Shown: positions 4,227-7,154 of the stretch, piece after piece
How positions within the stretch are numbered: the stretch's first letter is position 1
How the letters are laid out: every line of letters begins with the position of its first letter
Origin: Planctomycetota bacterium
Lineage (GTDB): Bacteria > Planctomycetota > Phycisphaerae > Sedimentisphaerales > Anaerobacaceae
Assembly: GCA_022567055.1 (NCBI GenBank)
Contig: JADFHU010000284.1
Location: 1-7,154, forward strand
DNA: 7,154 bases
Direction: 5' to 3'
Made by a program: the position numbers and the translations under genes
Notes under the pieces: model-generated
What the model was told of the DNA's origin: nothing
Seen by the model: only the letters and a program-made list of their open reading frames with translations
The model's database searches: none

Positions 4227-7154
4227 ACCACGAGGGTGTCCGACAACTCCTGAGCGCCTATGCCCTGGATGAATTGACGGGGGGGCAGCGCCGGCCTATA
4301 GAGGAACACTTGGTCGGCTGTCTGGCCTGCCGGCACGAACTGGTCCGAATGCAGAGAGTCCTCGCACTCGCCGGGGACTTGGCCCAATCCACTGTGGCGG
4401 ACCTCGCCGGGGTCCAAGCGGCAAAGCAAGTCTTGGATGCTATTCAAGCGCAACCGTCGACCCCGGATGAACGCGAGAGTCCATCCAAGTCGATCCCACT
4501 CAGATGGCTGACTGCCGTAGCGGCGATTGTGCTCTTGTGCCTATCCTTGGTTCTCTTGAACATTGGCAAACAGTCGCCTGGTACCCCGGATCCTGCGGTT
4601 AAGCGAATGCGACCGGATACGCCTCAGCCGGCATTGGACCATGATCAAGCTGCCCGAAATCGCATCCAGCTTCAATTGGCCCAGGCCCGGAGCTTTTTTG
4701 AGGAGAAGAACATTCCCGGCTTGCTCGACCTCCTGGATCGAGGTGAAGGTCAGACCCAGATTGCCGTCGCGGACTACCTGGCCCAATTGGGAAGCACTGA
4801 GGCGCTGCCCCTCTTGAATAGACTGGCTGCAACTTGGGAGGGTGACCCAAGCGACAACCCCTTCGCTGCGGCCATTGCCAAGATCTTGGCCGGGACAGCA
4901 GAGCCCAATGAACTCGATTTGGCAGAGCCGGGCGGCGGCGTCAGTGAGCCTAACCAGCTTAAAGTTGCGCCTACGGCGGTTGAACCAAACAGCTCTGCCA
5001 ATGCCGCCAGCGCCGAGGAACCCAACGAAGAACCCAGCGGTATGCTCGTGCGTGTCATGGATCTTGAGGGCAATACCTTACGGGGCGTGCACGTTGAGGT
5101 GAAGGTTGAAGTCGTAGGAGGAGAATACTTTTCTTCAACGCATACCCCTTATTGGCGCGAGTCTACCACCACAGTAGTCATGTATGCGACAGATTCGAAC
5201 GGGGTTTGCATCCTGAACAAATACTTCCTGAATGCTCCCAAACTCCGGCTATCCAAGGTGGGCTATGTCTCAATCACGAAAAACCTTCCTATCACCGAGC
5301 CGGGTGCCATTCTGGAGTTCAGGCTAGAGGACGCGACTGTCATTGGAGGTCAGGTTGTGAACGAACTCGGAGAACCGGTCACAGGGGCCAAGGTCTACAT
5401 CTCTGGTGATGATCCGGATAGAGACAAAGACCCCAATAGGCCAAGGCTGAAGATAGACTCTACACAGACAACCGATGCCAACGGTTTTTGGCAATGCGAT
5501 AGCATCCCCAGAGACCTAACCGAATTTGTGATCAGGATAACCCATCCTCAATATGTGCGTCGGACACTTCAGATTCCGCAGTTGGGTCTGTCAGGCCAAG
5601 ACCTAAAACAGCAGCGGCCAACGTTCGTCTTGACCCGAGGCCACTCTTGGGAGGGGCAAATTACCGATGAACGAGGACGTCCAATTGAAAAGGCAAGAGT
5701 CACATTGGGGTCCGGATACTCAGATTTCAAGAGATATCTGGGGTTAAGAACCGACCCCAATGGATTCTTCTCATTCCAAGGTGTGCCGGATGATCGATCT
5801 GACTGGGTATTCGTGATTCAAGCGGACGGCTATGCTCCTCAGCTCTGCGACTGCCGAAACGACGCCCTACCGGAACCTCTGTCGATTGTCATGGAAAAAG
5901 GGCGTACCATTGAGGGGAGGGTTATTGACCTGACGAGGCGTCCGATCGAAGACGTTTCGGTGGGAGTGGAGTCCTGGAGGGGCAGCAACTTTTTGATATT
6001 GAGAACTGCGAGGACGGATGATGAGGGACGCTTTTCACTTGAGGGCATGCCTCTGGATGATGTGACTTTGAGTTTCATACATAGCGGTCATGGTTTAGCT
6101 CACAGGACGGTTTTTGCAGAAGAGAACGACCTTGAAACAGTCCTTCATCCGCTCTCCAAGATCTCGGGCAGCGTGTTCGATGCAAGTACAGGGGACGCCA
6201 TTGAGGGGTTCGAAGTCATTCGTGGCCATTTTTCGTCTGGAGATGGCAAGATCTCTTGGCAAGGGAGTCCGGGGTCTCAACCCTGGTACAATGTCCCCGT
6301 TCAAAAGGAGGGCAAGTATCAATTTGTTAATGCCGATCCCGATCAAATCTTCAGGCTTGCTGTTTCCGCGAGGGGGTATATTCCCGCCAAGTCTCGATTG
6401 ATTGATCCCAACGAGGGTGATGTCAGCCTGGACTTTTACCTTGAGAAGGGCAATGGGCCTGGGGGCTATGTCTATGACGCAGTGGGCCGGCCTGTTGCAG
6501 GAGTGGAGATCTATCTCGTCAATTGCGGCCACAAATTGCCTCTATCCAATGGGCGTGTCTACAGAAAGGTTTATCAAATTCATGCGCTTAGTGATGTCTC
6601 CGGCCGCTTTGACTTTGAGCCTCAGTTTGAACCGGAGGCCTTAATTGCCCTCTGCGAAGAGGGGTTCGGCTGGGCGACCGCCGAGCAGTTAGACCAGACC
6701 GAACAGATCACACTCATGCCCTGGGCCCGACTTTCGGGACAGTATGTCGATGGAATACAGATCCCTTCGGGGCACGAACCGACGGTCCATCTCTTGCCCG
6801 AGGACGGCTTGGATCGGTACGTGGATCTCTCCTATTCCGTGAACGTGAGCAAGCAAGAGGTATTTCACCTGGACCGACTCGTGCCTGGTGCCTTTCGGCT
6901 GGCATACCAGCACTTCCACATCGGTGCAGGCCAGGCGTTAGATATTCAATTGGACGGTCGAGTGCGCAGGGTGATGGGCCACATCATTGATCCCTGGCGG
7001 GAAGGAGCCACCCTTCGGGAGAGTCATCTTCAACTGATCCGGCTCCTCCCGGAGATCAATGTCGAAGGGCGGGAAGCCTTAGTGGACCTGCAAATGATGA
7101 ACCTCGATGCCTTCAAGAGGTGGCTGACCGAAGAGGGTGTCACTGCACATGCAA
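4223..7154 (+). CDS. Giant membrane-anchored zinc anti-sigma factor with HEAT-like module and beta-sandwich repeats (3' end beyond window)
   Basis: The frame is open from ATG 4223 to the window end, giving 977 residues with no stop. Residues 1-45 form a zf-HC2/ZAS-type anti-sigma head: a LLSAYALDEL helix, then H29-x3-C33-x2-C36, the zinc signature of proteins that sequester ECF sigma factors. One membrane helix follows at about 95-114, placing the rest outside the cytoplasm. After a Pro-rich linker comes a HEAT-like module (153-223), homologous to that of the divergent 858-aa protein. A low-complexity EPN-rich spacer (about 227-272) leads to carboxypeptidase-regulatory-like repeats starting near 274, 374, 476, 563, 647 and 746, with more degenerate ones near 837 and 917. 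The last visible residues (about 945-977) look helical rather than beta. No protease or enzyme domain is visible, although one may lie beyond the edge. It probably holds the upstream sigma factor inactive until an envelope signal acts on the exported part. The sigma/anti-sigma pairing is well supported; ligand and release mechanism are unknown. Confidence 0.82.
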   Translation, partial: MNHEGVRQLLSAYALDELTGGQRRPIEEHLVGCLACRHELVRMQRVLALAGDLAQSTVADLAGVQAAKQVLDAIQAQPSTPDERESPSKSIPLRWLTAVAAIVLLCLSLVLLNIGKQSPGTPDPAVKRMRPDTPQPALDHDQAARNRIQLQLAQARSFFEEKNIPGLLDLLDRGEGQTQIAVADYLAQLGSTEALPLLNRLAATWEGDPSDNPFAAAIAKILAGTAEPNELDLAEPGGGVSEPNQLKVAPTAVEPNSSANAASAEEPNEEPSGMLVRVMDLEGNTLRGVHVEVKVEVVGGEYFSSTHTPYWRESTTTVVMYATDSNGVCILNKYFLNAPKLRLSKVGYVSITKNLPITEPGAILEFRLEDATVIGGQVVNELGEPVTGAKVYISGDDPDRDKDPNRPRLKIDSTQTTDANGFWQCDSIPRDLTEFVIRITHPQYVRRTLQIPQLGLSGQDLKQQRPTFVLTRGHSWEGQITDERGRPIEKARVTLGSGYSDFKRYLGLRTDPNGFFSFQGVPDDRSDWVFVIQADGYAPQLCDCRNDALPEPLSIVMEKGRTIEGRVIDLTRRPIEDVSVGVESWRGSNFLILRTARTDDEGRFSLEGMPLDDVTLSFIHSGHGLAHRTVFAEENDLETVLHPLSKISGSVFDASTGDAIEGFEVIRGHFSSGDGKISWQGSPGSQPWYNVPVQKEGKYQFVNADPDQIFRLAVSARGYIPAKSRLIDPNEGDVSLDFYLEKGNGPGGYVYDAVGRPVAGVEIYLVNCGHKLPLSNGRVYRKVYQIHALSDVSGRFDFEPQFEPEALIALCEEGFGWATAEQLDQTEQITLMPWARLSGQYVDGIQIPSGHEPTVHLLPEDGLDRYVDLSYSVNVSKQEVFHLDRLVPGAFRLAYQHFHIGAGQALDIQLDGRVRRVMGHIIDPWREGATLRESHLQLIRLLPEINVEGREALVDLQMMNLDAFKRWLTEEGVTAHA

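Noticed and set aside
6095..6532. A 145-aa minus-strand frame
   Set aside because: It is antisense to the continuous plus-strand anti-sigma-like frame, whose beta-sandwich repeats run through this stretch.
1..7154. CRISPR array, tRNA, rRNA or insertion sequence
   Set aside because: No regularly spaced direct repeats, no tRNA- or rRNA-like sequence and no transposase-like reading frame were seen.

Overview
The window looks like chromosomal DNA of an uncultured Planctomycetota bacterium, probably near the Phycisphaerae/Sedimentisphaerales. This is an inference from gene style: ECF sigma factors coupled to very large membrane proteins made of carboxypeptidase-regulatory-like beta-sandwich repeats, frequent DPNG- and EPNE-type loops, and moderate GC. 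No rRNA, tRNA or other marker gene is present, so the placement is tentative.

Layout. Positions 1-152 are non-coding and hold a perfect 19-bp hairpin (58-99). On the minus strand, an ECF sigma factor (3292 to 2726, 188 aa) overlaps by 4 bases (ATGA) a complete 858-aa single-pass membrane protein (2729 to 153). A 415-bp intergenic region (3293-3707) holds a perfect 14-bp palindrome close to the minus-strand start and an imperfect inverted repeat with 6-bp phasing. On the plus strand, a second, different ECF sigma factor (3708-4226, 172 aa) again overlaps by ATGA a giant membrane protein (4223 onward, 977 residues visible) that runs off the right edge.

How the genes fit together. The window is two back-to-back, independently coupled sigma/transmembrane-regulator cassettes. 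In each, the second protein has a short cytoplasmic N-terminus, one membrane helix, a linker of about 40 residues, a 71-residue HEAT-like module and then a tower of beta-sandwich repeats outside the membrane. The two HEAT-like modules align without gaps at about 33 of 71 identical residues, so the exported halves share ancestry. The cytoplasmic heads do not match: the plus-strand protein has a classical zinc anti-sigma motif (HxxxCxxC), while the minus-strand protein has neither His nor Cys in its cytoplasmic part. The simplest reading is a pair of envelope-sensing ECF sigma/anti-sigma systems sharing an exported architecture but using different cytoplasmic heads to hold their sigma factors. 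The ligand, the signal and the target promoters cannot be read from this sequence.
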